Shown here: piece by piece, positions 13,988-21,836 of the stretch
Layout of the letters: every line of letters starts with the position of its first letter
Numbering within the stretch: position 1 is the first letter of the stretch
Source: a virus
DNA length: 45,701 bases
Virus record (IMG/VR): IMGVR_UViG_3300028840_004433
Span: 1 to 45,701 of that record
Direction: 5' to 3' (one strand)
Program-made: the position numbers and the translations under genes
Notes under the pieces: generated by a model
What the model saw: only the letters and a program-made list of their open reading frames with translations
Database searches by the model: none
Told to the model about the DNA's origin: nothing

Positions 13988-14461
13988 ATGGAAAAAAAAT
14001 CGTTAACATTGACATCGGACTATGGTATAATCACCGTAACAAAAGATTCTACCGGAATAATTTTTAACTTACCTTCAACCTTCCCATCTAGTCAAAGAGG
14101 GTCCCGTTTAAAGAGAATTAAAAAGAAGTATTCTAAAGAGATCTCGGAATTTAGAAAAGGAATTAAAAAGCCTATCCCTAAGAAGAAAGTAAAAAAAGAA
14201 GTAAAGGAGTTTTCTAATATCTTTTACTTTACTAACCTAAGAAAAGAAGAAATTAAAAAAGCCCGGCTTGAAATAAAAGCCCTTTTAGATCCTAATTTTA
14301 AATCTGAAACCGGTTTAAGTATTAATAAAAGAGAGGCCCTTGCTGAAAAGAAAGCTAATTTTATTCTTGATAAGTACGGAATTGATTTGCTACCTAAAAA
14401 AGCGACTTCTAACGGTCTTGATAATACCGGTATAGAATATAAAAACTATCTAACTAAGTAA
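13988..14461 (+). CDS. basic hypothetical protein, own transcription unit, 157 aa
   Basis: Very rich in Lys/Arg in the centre (SRLKRIKKKY, then IKKPIPKKKVKKEVKEF), with a beta-like N-terminus and helical C-terminus. It is flanked by its own promoter (13926-13956) and a 12-bp hairpin (14479-14507). A basic protein expressed alone could bind DNA or RNA as a regulator or takeover factor, but I recognise no family. Confidence 0.62.
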   Translation: MEKKSLTLTSDYGIITVTKDSTGIIFNLPSTFPSSQRGSRLKRIKKKYSKEISEFRKGIKKPIPKKKVKKEVKEFSNIFYFTNLRKEEIKKARLEIKALLDPNFKSETGLSINKREALAEKKANFILDKYGIDLLPKKATSNGLDNTGIEYKNYLTK

Positions 14462-14478
14462 TCTTTAAAACTATTTCC

Positions 14479-14507
14479 TTAGATCCTATTTTTTTAATAG
14501 GGTCTAA
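14479..14507 (+). terminator. hairpin downstream of the 13988 gene
   Basis: TTAGATCCTATT and AATAGGGTCTAA form a 12-bp stem with one G-T pair and a loop of five T, 18 bases after the stop. There is no long T run after it, so termination may be partial and the following small genes could be read through. Confidence 0.58.
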
Positions 14508-14529
14508 ACTTATTTAAAAACTTAATATT

Positions 14530-14610
14530 ATGTACAGATTTATAAAAGAAAATACTTGGCTCCCACGAGTAACAGATTTTGGTTGGGGAAACGGATATGT
14601 TAAAACTTAA
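14530..14610 (+). CDS. short ORF, likely truncated, 26 aa
   Basis: ATG 14530 to TAA 14610. DFGWGNGYV near the end resembles a phage protein segment that normally continues well beyond (GNGYV followed by a long conserved tail). Ending after VKT suggests a decayed fragment or a small peptide. It is otherwise the only content between the hairpin and the gene at 14623. Confidence 0.3.
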   Translation: MYRFIKENTWLPRVTDFGWGNGYVKT

Positions 14611-14622
14611 AAAATAGAAATC

Positions 14623-14898
14623 ATGACAGTAACAGACTATAAAAAACAACTTAGAGAAGAGTTAAACTGCGAAATACAAGTTGTAACTCAATTAACAGAA
14701 AAGGTTTCTTTCGGAACTTACGGAATTGAAACTTGTAACTTATATAGACCGGGTAAAGGCTATCTTACAATATTAGTACTAGAATATAAGAGAGTAAAGA
14801 ATGATGATGACTTTACATTAATAAATGTATATAATCGACTTACCGGGAATAATGCTAAAGAAGATGCTGAAAATATTATCAAAATTAAGAAGTTATGA
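14623..14898 (+). CDS. hypothetical protein, 91 aa
   Basis: Small alpha/beta protein with a helix at the start and a beta-rich centre (TYGIETCNLYRPGKGYLTI). First of five small genes joined by 4-bp overlaps up to 15926. No family recognised. Confidence 0.55.
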   Translation: MTVTDYKKQLREELNCEIQVVTQLTEKVSFGTYGIETCNLYRPGKGYLTILVLEYKRVKNDDDFTLINVYNRLTGNNAKEDAENIIKIKKL

Positions 14899-15095
14899 AA
14901 ACAATACAATTAGATTTTAATGAAAGATTCTCTCTTGAAAATGTTGTCGAGACTATTTTAGATGAGAGTTATACTGCTGAAAGTGAAACCGGAGAAATAA
15001 ACTATTTTGTAATGATAGGAGATCAGCTTTTATGTATTGGTAGATTAGATGATTTTGAAGCATTAAATAGTTCATATAAAAAAATAATATCATGA
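14895..15095 (+). CDS. hypothetical protein, 66 aa
   Basis: Acidic small protein, coupled to both neighbours by ATGA overlaps. A helix (SLENVVETILDESY) precedes a beta hairpin (INYFVMIGDQLLCIG). Function unknown. Confidence 0.55.
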   Translation: MKTIQLDFNERFSLENVVETILDESYTAESETGEINYFVMIGDQLLCIGRLDDFEALNSSYKKIIS

Positions 15096-15448
15096 CAGAT
15101 ACAGAATTAAATAACTACTTACATAGTATAGACAGCGCAGATCAGGATAGAGCAAGTGCATCTGAAATATGGCAAGATATTTTTGAAATAAACCTTGCTC
15201 AGGGATACAGCTATAATGTATCCGAATTGGAGTCTTTAATTAAAAAAGATCTCCTTTTAACAGATCCTAAGATCAGGATATCAATTGAAAATGATAAGAT
15301 CTTTATTCAAATTGACGGAATAATTCATTATTCTTGGCTTATAAATGAAGACAACCCCTATGATGTTTGGAATATATTAAGCTCTAAACAGTATGAGAAA
15401 ATTAATAATGCTATAATTGAATTTGAGGATCAAATTGAAGAGTTATGA
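15092..15448 (+). CDS. hypothetical protein, 118 aa
   Basis: Acidic, alpha/beta, no motif known to me. The centre (KIRISIENDKIFIQIDGII) looks like a beta sheet. Coupled by ATGA overlaps on both sides, which supports expression as part of the small-gene cassette. Confidence 0.55.
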   Translation: MTDTELNNYLHSIDSADQDRASASEIWQDIFEINLAQGYSYNVSELESLIKKDLLLTDPKIRISIENDKIFIQIDGIIHYSWLINEDNPYDVWNILSSKQYEKINNAIIEFEDQIEEL

Positions 15449-15744
15449 AAATACTTAGCCCGGAAGAATGGATAAAAGATTATCATCCTGATCCTGATAA
15501 TATACATGAATGTGTACAAAATAGGATTACTGAAAAATGGTCTTATCCGATTAAAGAAGAAACAGCATATAAATTAATGCAACAATACGCCGATTATGTT
15601 CATGCTGAGAAGATGAAAGAAATAATGAAATGGTTATCTGAAAATTGTTTTTGTCCTCAATCTTATGGTTTTGAAGGTCCTGACACTTTCCCCGGTTGCG
15701 GTGAATGTATAATTTGTAAATCTGAAAAAATATATCCGACATGA
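15445..15744 (+). CDS. hypothetical protein with Cys-rich C-terminus, 99 aa
   Basis: The N-terminal two thirds are helical with Trp residues. The end carries NCFCPQSYG and CGECIICK (five Cys plus one more), a plausible zinc or disulfide cluster. ATGA overlaps with both neighbours. Function unknown. Confidence 0.55.
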   Translation: MKILSPEEWIKDYHPDPDNIHECVQNRITEKWSYPIKEETAYKLMQQYADYVHAEKMKEIMKWLSENCFCPQSYGFEGPDTFPGCGECIICKSEKIYPT

Positions 15745-15926
15745 AAATAAGAGAGATTTTAAAAACACTTGTAGAGGCTGAAAATTATGCTGAGGTAAGA
15801 GTGACAGTTCCCGATAACTTTATAGATTTTATTAAAAATTATATGAAGAGAGATTATGAGTACATTAAAGAGAAGGAAGAAATATATCAAGAATTAAAAG
15901 AACTTTTAAATAATATTAAAACTTAA
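15741..15926 (+). CDS. hypothetical helical protein, 61 aa
   Basis: Small charged helical protein with the C-terminal half rich in Glu/Lys/Tyr. It closes the cassette of overlapping small genes and lies four bases before the DUF932 gene. No family recognised. Confidence 0.52.
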   Translation: MKIREILKTLVEAENYAEVRVTVPDNFIDFIKNYMKRDYEYIKEKEEIYQELKELLNNIKT

Positions 15927-15930
15927 TATC

Positions 15931-16779
15931 ATGACAACAACAAATCAAGCAGACTTCTATTTCCCTGTTGAGGTGATAGATAACGAACACAAAACAAACC
16001 CTGAATATTCAAAGATCATTAAAGCCAACATAAAAGGCTACGAATGGCATTTGAATTATTGCTCTCCACGATATGAACTCGTTAAAAATGAAGACATTTT
16101 CCCGAATATTGAAGATGTCCTATCAAGCAATAATATCTCTTATGAGGCATCATATAAGATGATAAACCGAGTTCGATTCTATGCCGATTATATTTTAAAC
16201 GATGATGATTTCCTTCATACTATAGAAGGAACAAATGACAAAATCTATCCTAAATTATCAGTACAGCATTCTTATAACGGAATGACCAAGTATGCTATTA
16301 ATTTCGGATATTTCCGTTTAATATGCTCTAATGGTCTTGTTATTCCTATTCAGGAGATGAAAAAATATAACCTTAGTATTATAGGAAAACATACGGCCCA
16401 AATATTAAGCTCCTTTAATAAACTTGATGAGATGCTAAATAAATTCGTTGATAAGAAGCAACAAATCGGTCTTGCTATTACTGCTAAATATAAGCAGCTC
16501 ACTGATGTTTGGGTAACAAAACCCGAAGATCGATTAAAAGAGATCCTTGAAGGAACTAAGATCCGAGCAGTCGAAAATAAGAACTTTAATACAGTCGATC
16601 ATATCATGAATATAGTTATCGGAGAGGCCAATAATCAGGATCTCGGTTACGGGGGAAAAATTAATGATTGGCTTATCTATAACGGGATAAATCAGTACAT
16701 TAATGATGATGACAGATATAAGTCGGCCCCTGAGACAAGAGCAAAGAAGGATCAAGAAGTTTTATCATTTATGCTTTAA
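15931..16779 (+). CDS. DUF932 family protein
   Basis: 282 aa with the DUF932 pattern: a variable N-terminus, KYAINFGYFRLICSNGLVIP (about 125-145), a helical middle (HTAQILSSFNKLDEML) and a C-terminal segment ending KKDQEVLSFML. DUF932 proteins are common on phages and plasmids, with no proven activity; links to DNA handling are suspected from their neighbours. A structured hairpin follows. Confidence 0.78.
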   Translation: MTTTNQADFYFPVEVIDNEHKTNPEYSKIIKANIKGYEWHLNYCSPRYELVKNEDIFPNIEDVLSSNNISYEASYKMINRVRFYADYILNDDDFLHTIEGTNDKIYPKLSVQHSYNGMTKYAINFGYFRLICSNGLVIPIQEMKKYNLSIIGKHTAQILSSFNKLDEMLNKFVDKKQQIGLAITAKYKQLTDVWVTKPEDRLKEILEGTKIRAVENKNFNTVDHIMNIVIGEANNQDLGYGGKINDWLIYNGINQYINDDDRYKSAPETRAKKDQEVLSFML

Positions 16780-16789
16780 ATAATCGTTT

Positions 16790-16847
16790 CTGAGCGACTT
16801 TCTCCCGGATTAATAGTAAGATACTCTTTGCCGGGAGAAACACTCGG
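16790..16847 (+). promoter_or_regulatory. strong hairpin without T tract in the leader of the 16867 gene
   Basis: TTTCTCCCGG (16799-16808) is an exact 10-bp complement of CCGGGAGAAA (16831-16840) with a 22-nt loop. Outer bases CTGAG and CTCGG can extend the stem. No T run follows, so it is not a normal terminator. It lies between the DUF932 gene and ATG 16867 and may be a processing site or regulatory RNA element. Confidence 0.6.
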
Positions 16848-16866
16848 AGAGCTAAAATTTGATACT

Positions 16867-17076
16867 ATGGATAGTAAAAAATTGTATTTAATAAAGCTAA
16901 TGAAAGATAAAAACGGAAATTTCCTCTGTTTACACCAAAGAGATGTTCTCGGGGAACAATATCAGGTAACGATAAATGATTCTGATCCTAAGATTTTTAA
17001 TAAATACGGAGATGCCGAAGATTTTTATTATAGCTTAATAATGTTTGACATTAAAAGATTTTTAAATAAAAAATAA
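16867..17076 (+). CDS. hypothetical protein, 69 aa
   Basis: The frame opens at TTG 16828, inside the hairpin, but ATG 16867 is the better start. The protein is alpha/beta (LYLIKLMKDKNGNFLCLHQR, then YQVTI and a helical end). No family recognised. Confidence 0.52.
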   Translation: MDSKKLYLIKLMKDKNGNFLCLHQRDVLGEQYQVTINDSDPKIFNKYGDAEDFYYSLIMFDIKRFLNKK

Positions 17077-17079
17077 CCT

Positions 17080-17247
17080 ATGGATTTCGAAGTCTTAATA
17101 TTTATTATCTACTTTATTTGGCTTTTGGGCCTCTTTATAATTAATTTAAAATATAATAAAAAACGAAAAAAGAATGGAAAATATTTTAGAATTTCTAACA
17201 GGAAAAAAGATCAGGGTGATAACAAAAAAGAAGAAATATCGGAATGA
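17080..17247 (+). CDS. small membrane protein, 55 aa
   Basis: ATG 17080 lies three bases after the preceding stop. One strong hydrophobic helix (about residues 5-23, LIFIIYFIWLLGLFII) is followed by a very basic tail, a typical inner-membrane anchor with cytoplasmic C-terminus. It overlaps the next gene by 74 bp in another frame, which is long, so one of the two may start later. Confidence 0.45.
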   Translation: MDFEVLIFIIYFIWLLGLFIINLKYNKKRKKNGKYFRISNRKKDQGDNKKEEISE

Positions 17248-17533
17248 GAGGTATTTTTATGAGCCCGATATTGTTCCTCTTATGGAGCAATATACAAATG
17301 AAAGAATCTCGGAAATAGAGATATGTTGTAATTGTGGTCAGACATCGAATATCCCTTTTAAATGGCCGACAAATTCATGCTGCCGATTTATGAATAGAGT
17401 ATCTTTGAAAGATTATGCAAAGCTTTCTATTTATAGACCATATGACGAGTGGATTGAGATTATAAAATTATATGATCGCTCCCTTAAGTGGTCTAAATTC
17501 CAAAGGTTTTTAATTAAAACTTTTAAGATATGA
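17174..17533 (+). CDS. hypothetical protein with Cys motif, 119 aa
   Basis: Basic N-terminus, then a CCNC pair and a downstream CC (about residues 50-75) that could bind zinc, then a Tyr/Trp-rich helical end. The stop overlaps the ATG of the radical SAM gene, so translation is coupled and a functional tie is plausible but unproven. Confidence 0.55.
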   Translation: MENILEFLTGKKIRVITKKKKYRNERYFYEPDIVPLMEQYTNERISEIEICCNCGQTSNIPFKWPTNSCCRFMNRVSLKDYAKLSIYRPYDEWIEIIKLYDRSLKWSKFQRFLIKTFKI

Positions 17534-18252
17534 AGGAAGTTATATTTGAAGACCTTATAATTGAGGTGACAAGACGCTGTAATCTTAGATGTGATCATTG
17601 TTTAAGAGGGGAGCAAGAAGATATTGATATTGCAGATGTTTATTATGATACTGTATTTGCTAAAATCGATTATATAGAAACCCTAACTTTAACGGGGGGT
17701 GAACCATCTCTCGTTCCTTATAGAATAAGAAGGATATTAAACTCGCTTATACATAACAAGGTTGAAATAGGATCTTTCTATATTGCTACTAATGCCTATG
17801 ATATACACGATGAATTTATAAGAGTCCTTATGGATTTATATTTATATAGCAATGATCGTGATATGTGCCGAGTTGATATTTCAAATGACTATTTTCATGA
17901 TAATAATTTTCATGAATCAGAAAAGTTAATGATGTTTAAATTTGCAGGGAATAAGTATAAAGATAGCGGACATGATTACTATAATTTTCAGAATATCATC
18001 AATGAAGGTTTTGGTTCAAATGTTTCTATTCCCGGACGAAGTTATAATGCACATTGCCTTTTTGTTGAAGAGGAAGATGATATGATAAAATTTCATGGCG
18101 AAGTAATCTATCTAAATGCAGAAGGGAAGATATTAATCGGTTGTGACTATTCCTATGAAAGTCAACGGTATAATGAAATATGCTCTTATAACGAAGATAT
18201 ATTAAAAGAATTAAAAGAAATAATATTTAAAACTCAAGAAAATGAAAATTAA
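17530..18252 (+). CDS. radical SAM enzyme
   Basis: 240 aa. CNLRCDHC gives the CxxxCxxC cluster (Cys17, 21, 24) after an IEVTRRC lead, and LTLTGGEPS (53-60) is the SAM-binding GGE motif. Later Cys residues (HC at about 175, GC near 203) might hold an auxiliary cluster or substrate. It is not a canonical QueE by motif spacing, and no queuosine-pathway partner is seen. Radical chemistry on a nucleotide or peptide is possible; the substrate is unknown. It overlaps the next (ATPase) gene by 11 bp, a strong hint of joint function. Confidence 0.85.
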   Translation: MKEVIFEDLIIEVTRRCNLRCDHCLRGEQEDIDIADVYYDTVFAKIDYIETLTLTGGEPSLVPYRIRRILNSLIHNKVEIGSFYIATNAYDIHDEFIRVLMDLYLYSNDRDMCRVDISNDYFHDNNFHESEKLMMFKFAGNKYKDSGHDYYNFQNIINEGFGSNVSIPGRSYNAHCLFVEEEDDMIKFHGEVIYLNAEGKILIGCDYSYESQRYNEICSYNEDILKELKEIIFKTQENEN

Positions 18253-19549
18253 AAGAATTCAAGTTGAAAATTTTAAAGCTATATCAAGTCAGGATATAAG
18301 CTTTGACGGTTGCTCCGCTATTATAGTCGGAGGAAATAACAAAGGCAAATCATCTCTCTTAAGAGGACTAATCGATCGGTTCCGGGGGGAGAAACCCGAA
18401 ATGATCCTTAAAAAAGGCGAAAAAGAGGGTTTCTTTTTTATGGAACTGACTGACGGTTCAAAAATAGAGTGGAACTTTGCTAAAACAGAAAGATTTAAGT
18501 ATATAACAAAGGAAGGTTGGGAAGTTAAATCGGCTGTTCTCTCAAGTATAGGTAAAAAATATTTTGGATCCGGTTTTGATATTGACACCTTCTTAAGATC
18601 CGGCCCGAAAGATCAGCTTAAAATGTTACAGGATCTTGTAGGGCTTGACTGCTCTAAAATTGATCATGATTATAAAAATATATTCGATAAACGAAGGGAT
18701 CTTAAAAGAGATCTAAAGAATTTGGAAGCAGCACCGATATTTGAACCTGCTTTCGTTCAGGAAATTAGTGTTACGGAACTCGAAGAAAAGCTTGAAAGGA
18801 TTAAGCTTGAGAATGTAAAAATTAAAGAAGATTGGCAAGCGAAAAATAAGCAGCACCTTGAGGATCTACAGGTTTGGAATAATACCCAAAGAGAGATAAA
18901 TGACAATCATAGGGAAGCATGGAATGCAGCGAAGGAAATTGATAAACTTGCCGGTAAATGGGGGTTTTTAGACTTTATTGATAAAAATAAGATCCTTAAT
19001 CAAATTAATAATTCTTATATTATTCGGGATCTAAAACAAATTGAGTCTCTCCCTGAACCGGAATATATTAAAACAGAAGAATATCAAAAATTGATAGATG
19101 ATGCAAGAGAAACTAACCGAGATGCCAAACTTTATAAAGAAAGGAAAGTTGAATATGAAACTTGGAAGAGAAGAAAACAAAATTTTTCTACCGAGATTGA
19201 AGAGTGTAATTTGATCCTTAACAGGCTTGAACTTGAGAAAAAAGATCTTATTTCAAAAGCTAATTTTCCGAATGAGTTTGAGATTAAAGAGGAAGGAATC
19301 TATTACGAAGGCTTTCCGATTTCTGATAATCAGATAAGCTCATCAAGTAAATATATCGCAGCTTTAAAACTCGGCTCTCTCGCATTAGGAGACCTTAGAG
19401 CGATTTATTTTGATGCTTCCTATCTAGATAAACAAAACCTACAGAAAATTCAGGAGTGGGCAGAAAAGAGCGATTTACAACTATTAATTGAAAGACCCGA
19501 CTACGAGGGGGGTGATATTACTTATGAAATAATTCAGGAAAATGTTTGA
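18242..19549 (+). CDS. SbcC/RecF-like AAA ATPase
   Basis: 435 aa. The start KIKRIQVENFKAISSQDISF is the usual SMC/RecF opening, Walker A is GGNNKGKSSL (30-39), the centre (about 145-330) is a charged coiled coil, and the C-terminal part has a signature-like ISSSSKYIAALKLGSLAL and a Walker B-like region LRAIYFDASYLD lacking the usual DE pair. Thus ATP hydrolysis may be slow or altered. Such proteins act on DNA ends or recombination; no SbcD nuclease is adjacent. The radical SAM gene overlaps it. Confidence 0.82.
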   Translation: MKIKRIQVENFKAISSQDISFDGCSAIIVGGNNKGKSSLLRGLIDRFRGEKPEMILKKGEKEGFFFMELTDGSKIEWNFAKTERFKYITKEGWEVKSAVLSSIGKKYFGSGFDIDTFLRSGPKDQLKMLQDLVGLDCSKIDHDYKNIFDKRRDLKRDLKNLEAAPIFEPAFVQEISVTELEEKLERIKLENVKIKEDWQAKNKQHLEDLQVWNNTQREINDNHREAWNAAKEIDKLAGKWGFLDFIDKNKILNQINNSYIIRDLKQIESLPEPEYIKTEEYQKLIDDARETNRDAKLYKERKVEYETWKRRKQNFSTEIEECNLILNRLELEKKDLISKANFPNEFEIKEEGIYYEGFPISDNQISSSSKYIAALKLGSLALGDLRAIYFDASYLDKQNLQKIQEWAEKSDLQLLIERPDYEGGDITYEIIQENV

Positions 19550-19587
19550 TTTTAATAAAAAGTTATAAACGATTTAAAATAAAAATA

Positions 19588-19794
19588 ATGGCAAACAGAA
19601 CACTTCCTCAATTCCCGGTTACGGAAATCCGGGAAAGTAAGTTTGAGCTTGAATATATTCTTAAGAGAATAAGTGCGAACGGTACAGAAAAAATGCCTAA
19701 TATGAATGACCCTTATCTTGAATTGATCTTAAGATTAGGGAATGAAATTCAGAAACTACAAAAAGAGGTTAAAGAATTAAAAGAACTTTTATGA
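19588..19794 (+). CDS. hypothetical protein, 68 aa
   Basis: ATG 19588 is preferred over an upstream TTG at 19546. The first half is loop-like with Pro, and the end is a clear coiled coil (RLGNEIQKLQKEVKELKELL). Its stop overlaps the next start. Function unknown. Confidence 0.52.
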   Translation: MANRTLPQFPVTEIRESKFELEYILKRISANGTEKMPNMNDPYLELILRLGNEIQKLQKEVKELKELL

Positions 19795-20006
19795 AAAGAT
19801 TTTATTTAAAAATATACTTTGAGATTATACCAAAAAAAGGGATCTTAAAAAGATTAAGAAAACAGCTTGTAACTGTAAACCGTATAATAAAAGCCGATAG
19901 AGCAATTGAGGCTAGAATAGAGGCAGAAAGTTATTTTAATCTGATTTTAATCCCAAAGTATCATAAATATAATAGTAAATTAATTCATGTCAAATTTTTA
20001 AATTAA
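19791..20006 (+). CDS. hypothetical protein, 71 aa
   Basis: Very basic, beta-alpha-beta-like, with FYLKIYFEIIP at the start, a helix (ADRAIEARIEAESYF) and a beta end. Similar in pattern to the 10096-10260 protein. The A-rich TTTTTAAATTAAAAATT after it marks the next start. No family recognised. Confidence 0.5.
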   Translation: MKRFYLKIYFEIIPKKGILKRLRKQLVTVNRIIKADRAIEARIEAESYFNLILIPKYHKYNSKLIHVKFLN

Positions 20007-20011
20007 AAATT

Positions 20012-20206
20012 ATGTATAGAATAATTAATTTTGGCAGTAAAGATTACGCCGTTAAACTAATGACATCCGGAAGGGATGCAGAAGATGAATTCGATGAAAT
20101 GCAAACATTTTTTGATGAGGATGGTCAGGTTGAAATTCGTATAGTTAATACCTTAGAAGATGTTGAAGAAATGGGGGCTGAATTAGTAATCAGAGATTAT
20201 GAATAA
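20012..20206 (+). CDS. hypothetical acidic protein, 64 aa
   Basis: Strongly acidic (DAEDEFDEMQTFFDEDGQVE), which contrasts with its basic neighbours. Start fixed by the A-rich leader. Acidic small phage proteins often mimic DNA or bind host factors, but nothing here proves it. It overlaps the next ATG by one base. Confidence 0.52.
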   Translation: MYRIINFGSKDYAVKLMTSGRDAEDEFDEMQTFFDEDGQVEIRIVNTLEDVEEMGAELVIRDYE

Positions 20207-20364
20207 TGCCTCTTACAGATACATATAAACTATTCGTAAAAGTAAAAAATTACAAGCCCATTGTTCAAAAATCGGGAAAAAAGAAATGGAAACCGGGAAA
20301 AGGTATCTATGACCCCGATAAGATTAACAATAAGCTATTCCCTTCAAAAAAATCAAAGGAGTAA
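20206..20364 (+). CDS. hypothetical basic protein, 52 aa
   Basis: ATG 20206 overlaps the previous stop (TAATG). Lys-rich (about a third of residues), with GKGIYDPDKINNKLFPSK near the end. Ends one base before the promoter at 20366. No family recognised. Confidence 0.48.
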   Translation: MPLTDTYKLFVKVKNYKPIVQKSGKKKWKPGKGIYDPDKINNKLFPSKKSKE

Positions 20365-20365
20365 T

Positions 20366-20397
20366 TTTGATATATTAAAAAGAAATTCATATCTTTG
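20366..20397 (+). promoter_or_regulatory. consensus Bacteroidota promoter of the TAGT operon
   Basis: TTTG (20366-20369), 20-nt spacer, TATCTTTG (20390-20397): a perfect match to the Bacteroidota primary sigma consensus TTTG-N19-21-TAnnTTTG. It is the best promoter in the window and would start transcripts near 20404, about ten bases before a terminator-like hairpin. Confidence 0.85.
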
Positions 20398-20414
20398 TCA
20401 TTCGATGTTAACGT

Positions 20415-20459
20415 AGCCCGGTTTTTTATTCCATATTAAGTTTTTAACCGGGCTTTTTT
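20415..20459 (+). terminator. leader terminator between promoter and ParB-TAGT gene
   Basis: AGCCCGGTT (20415-20423) and AACCGGGCT (20446-20454) pair exactly (9 bp) around a 22-nt loop, with a T tract through 20459. It lies right after the promoter start region and 13 bases before ATG 20472, so most transcripts should end at about 55 nt unless terminator function is overcome. A three-codon ORF (ATG 20405 to TAG 20416) ends at the 5' arm. Confidence 0.72.
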
Positions 20460-20471
20460 AAAAACTAGGAT

Positions 20472-21836
20472 ATGAAATTATCAAAATTGAAACTTAATCC
20501 GGACAACCCTCAAGTGTTCGGAGATCTTGAAAAACTTAAAAATTCAATAAAAGAATTTCCGAAAATGATGAAACTGAGGCCATTGGTTTATGACCCGGCA
20601 ACAGGTTATGTCTTAGGGGGAAATAAACGCCTTGTCTGTCTCCGAGAATTAGAATTTAAAGAGATTCCCGATGAATGGGTCCGGTCAGCAGATGAACTTA
20701 CCGAGGAAGAAAAGAAAAGATTTATAATTGCCGATAATCTCTTGTGGGGAGAATTCGATTGGGATAAATTAAAAGACGAATGGGATATTGATGAACTTGA
20801 AAATTGGGGTTTGGATGTTCCTAATTTTGATGCTTCTGAGGATGAATGGCAGGGGATGCCTGATTTTGATAAAGCAGATGAATCTTTTAAGATTGTTATT
20901 CATTTTGATGATGAAGAGACAAGAGAAAAATATGCAGAAGAAAATAAGATGCAATTCGTTAAGACCGAAAAAAGGACTTGGTCAACATGGTTTCCTTTCC
21001 GAGAAAGAGATGACTTAACTTCTCTAAAGTATCAACCCGAGGAATCGCAAGAAAACGAGTTAACTGACCTTCAGAAGACAAATTATCCTATTTATGTACT
21101 ATCAAAAGATAGGGCCGGGGGGTCGACTACCGCAGATATTTTAATTAAAAATAATATAGAATTCGAGTTCGTTGTTGAAGAACAAGATTTCAAATCCTAC
21201 CTTGAAGCATATCCTAAAACAGATATTATTGTACTACCTAAAAATGATCAGGGGATTGCATATGCCCGAAACTTCTGCATTGAACATTCTAAAGAAATGG
21301 GATTTGAATATCATTGGCAATTAGATGATAATATTAAAAATTTTCAATTCAAAGATGCCGAAAATAAAAGGAATACTGTTGATCCTTTTGGTATGCTAAG
21401 ACACACAGAAGAGCATATCGATCAGTATATGAATATCGGGGGTGCTTGTTTCTCTCATGGAGCTTTTGCATTTGGCTTTAAGAACGATATTGATTATAAT
21501 AAGATGATATTTTGCTGTCAGCTTATAAATAACTCGATAGAAACCCGGTTTAAAAAGGGAACAGCCGAAGATGTTGATTTCTCTGCACAGCTCCTTACAG
21601 ATGGTTGGTGTTCTATTATATTCAGAACATTTTTAATTAATAAACCTAAGATTGGAACACAAAAAGGCGGTAACGAAAACGAGTATAAGGAAGGTGGTAG
21701 AGAGTCCCGAAATAAACAGCTCCAAAAAGATTGGCCCAGATGGTTTAAGGAATATAAGAAAAACGGTGAGTCAAGAATAAGACCAAGCCGTATATGGTCA
21801 TCTTTTAAGCAAAGACCTATTTTGAAAGATGAGTAA
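20472..21836 (+). CDS. ParB-like domain fused to a TET-associated glycosyltransferase
   Basis: 454 aa with two modules. Residues 1-115 are a ParB/Srx-type domain (GYVLGGNKRLVCLRELEFKE, then FIIADNLLWGEFDWDKLKDEWD), as seen in phage DNA-modification proteins. About 138-195 is a linker domain (RTWSTWFPFRERDD). From about 205 the TAGT fold starts: NYPIYVLSKDRAGGST, VVEEQDFKSY, AYARNFCIEHS, HWQLDDN (DDN at 285-287, a metal/sugar-nucleotide motif), then AEDVDF (365-370) and TQKGGN (396-401). TAGTs transfer sugars to 5-hydroxymethylcytosine in phage DNA. It overlaps the second TAGT gene by 8 bp. Acceptor and sugar donor are not known here. Confidence 0.88.
   Translation: MKLSKLKLNPDNPQVFGDLEKLKNSIKEFPKMMKLRPLVYDPATGYVLGGNKRLVCLRELEFKEIPDEWVRSADELTEEEKKRFIIADNLLWGEFDWDKLKDEWDIDELENWGLDVPNFDASEDEWQGMPDFDKADESFKIVIHFDDEETREKYAEENKMQFVKTEKRTWSTWFPFRERDDLTSLKYQPEESQENELTDLQKTNYPIYVLSKDRAGGSTTADILIKNNIEFEFVVEEQDFKSYLEAYPKTDIIVLPKNDQGIAYARNFCIEHSKEMGFEYHWQLDDNIKNFQFKDAENKRNTVDPFGMLRHTEEHIDQYMNIGGACFSHGAFAFGFKNDIDYNKMIFCCQLINNSIETRFKKGTAEDVDFSAQLLTDGWCSIIFRTFLINKPKIGTQKGGNENEYKEGGRESRNKQLQKDWPRWFKEYKKNGESRIRPSRIWSSFKQRPILKDE

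Noticed and set aside
20405-20416. Three-codon ORF before the 20415 stem as a leader peptide
   Set aside because: Too short to be told from chance; noted only as part of the leader.
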